Of a DNA stretch of 64,000 bases, positions 63,665 through 64,000 are shown piece by piece. A model generated the notes under the pieces. That model worked only from the letters and a program-made list of their open reading frames with translations, searched no databases and was not told the origin of the DNA. Source of the stretch: Aquincola agrisoli. GTDB lineage: Bacteria; Pseudomonadota; Gammaproteobacteria; Burkholderiales; Burkholderiaceae_C. The stretch lies in NCBI RefSeq assembly GCF_036621135.1, contig NZ_JAZIBG010000017.1:62001-126000 (forward strand), in the 5' to 3' direction. Positions within the stretch are counted from its first letter, which is position 1; every line of letters begins with the position of its first letter. Position numbers and translations under genes: made by a program.

Positions 63665-64000
63665 ATGCCGCTCGCACAGCACATCCACAACTTCCTCTTC
63701 AACGTCTACCCCTACGTCTGCCTCGCGGTGTTCCTGATGGGCAGCCTGGCCCGCTTCGACCGCGACCAGTACACCTGGAAGAGCGACTCGTCGCAGATGC
63801 TGCGCGCGCGCCAGCTGCGCTGGGGCAGCAACCTGTTCCACATCGGGATCCTGTTCCTGCTGGTCGGCCACACGATCGGCCTGCTGACGCCGCACGCGCT
63901 GTACGGCTGGCTGATCAGCGCGCCGCAGAAGCAGCTGCTCGCGATCGTCAGCGGCGGCGTCGCCGGCCTCGTGTGCTTCATCGGGCTGACGATCCTGCTG
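63665..64000 (+). CDS. narI: Respiratory nitrate reductase gamma subunit, N-terminal part
   Basis: The first 112 codons of the di-haem membrane subunit that oxidises quinol; it runs off the right edge. MPLAQHIHNFLFNVYPYVCL is the first helix, SDSSQMLRARQLRWGSNLFH and GHTIGLLTPHALYGW hold the haem-ligand histidines (the pair in NLFHIGILFLLVGH). Start at the ATG 63665 follows GAGGAG. Other haem ligands lie in the missing part. Confidence 0.95.
   Translation, partial: MPLAQHIHNFLFNVYPYVCLAVFLMGSLARFDRDQYTWKSDSSQMLRARQLRWGSNLFHIGILFLLVGHTIGLLTPHALYGWLISAPQKQLLAIVSGGVAGLVCFIGLTILL

Overview
The window is about 68% GC, densely coded and free of recognisable insertion sequences, phage genes or CRISPR arrays. 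The gene order (leuC-leuD-leuB-asd-fimV-truA-trpF-trpB-trpA-accD-folC-SPOR-cvpA-purF), a type II citrate synthase next to sdhCDAB, and Bug-type solute receptors all point to a betaproteobacterium of the order Burkholderiales, plausibly the Rubrivivax/Leptothrix/Methylibium side of it. This placement is inference from gene content, not a database match.

Positions 1-23,360 are almost entirely one co-directional minus-strand block. Read in transcription order it holds sdhC-sdhD-sdhA-sdhB-sdhE-gltA (TCA cycle), a terminator, leuC, a tiny entericidin-type lipoprotein, leuD, leuB, asd (branched-chain and aspartate-family amino acids), fimV, truA, trpF, trpB, trpA, accD, folC, a SPOR protein, cvpA, purF, gltX, then tRNA-Ala and tRNA-Glu with a terminator. 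Several junctions are 1-4 base stop/start overlaps, implying translational coupling. A three-copy structured repeat sits directly in front of accD and trpA and appears to carry their ribosome binding sites.

Positions 23,460-30,630 hold a GntR regulator divergent from mdh, with a perfect 18-base palindrome in the shared control region, then an HpcH/HpaI (citrate lyase beta-like) enzyme, a secreted MliC-like protein, a VapBC-type toxin-antitoxin pair with its own inverted repeat, and acnB. Together with sdh, gltA and acnA (34.5-37.4 kb) much of the TCA cycle is in one neighbourhood. Between acnB and acnA lie, on the minus strand, exonuclease I, an amidase and an exported ATP-dependent DNA ligase.

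Positions 37,500-49,100 are accessory: a FIST sensor gene coupled to a PAS-GGDEF-EAL protein, an AlkC-like DNA glycosylase, a Spx/ArsC-like protein coupled to a lipoprotein, an acyl-CoA dehydrogenase, a DTW-domain tRNA modification enzyme, a very large multi-spanning membrane protein I do not recognise, and a LysR regulator. The LysR gene is followed by a catabolic operon (49,250-53,070: CoA-transferase, two crotonase-family enzymes, a Bug receptor) with a LysR-type box at about -65 of a candidate promoter, and then a TetR regulator.

Positions 54,300-64,000 carry a respiratory nitrate reductase cluster, narK1-narK2-narG-cupin-narH-narJ-narI (narI runs off the right edge), preceded by a near-consensus FNR box. 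The cupin gene between narG and narH is unusual, and narG carries a short in-frame insertion made of a perfect DNA hairpin.
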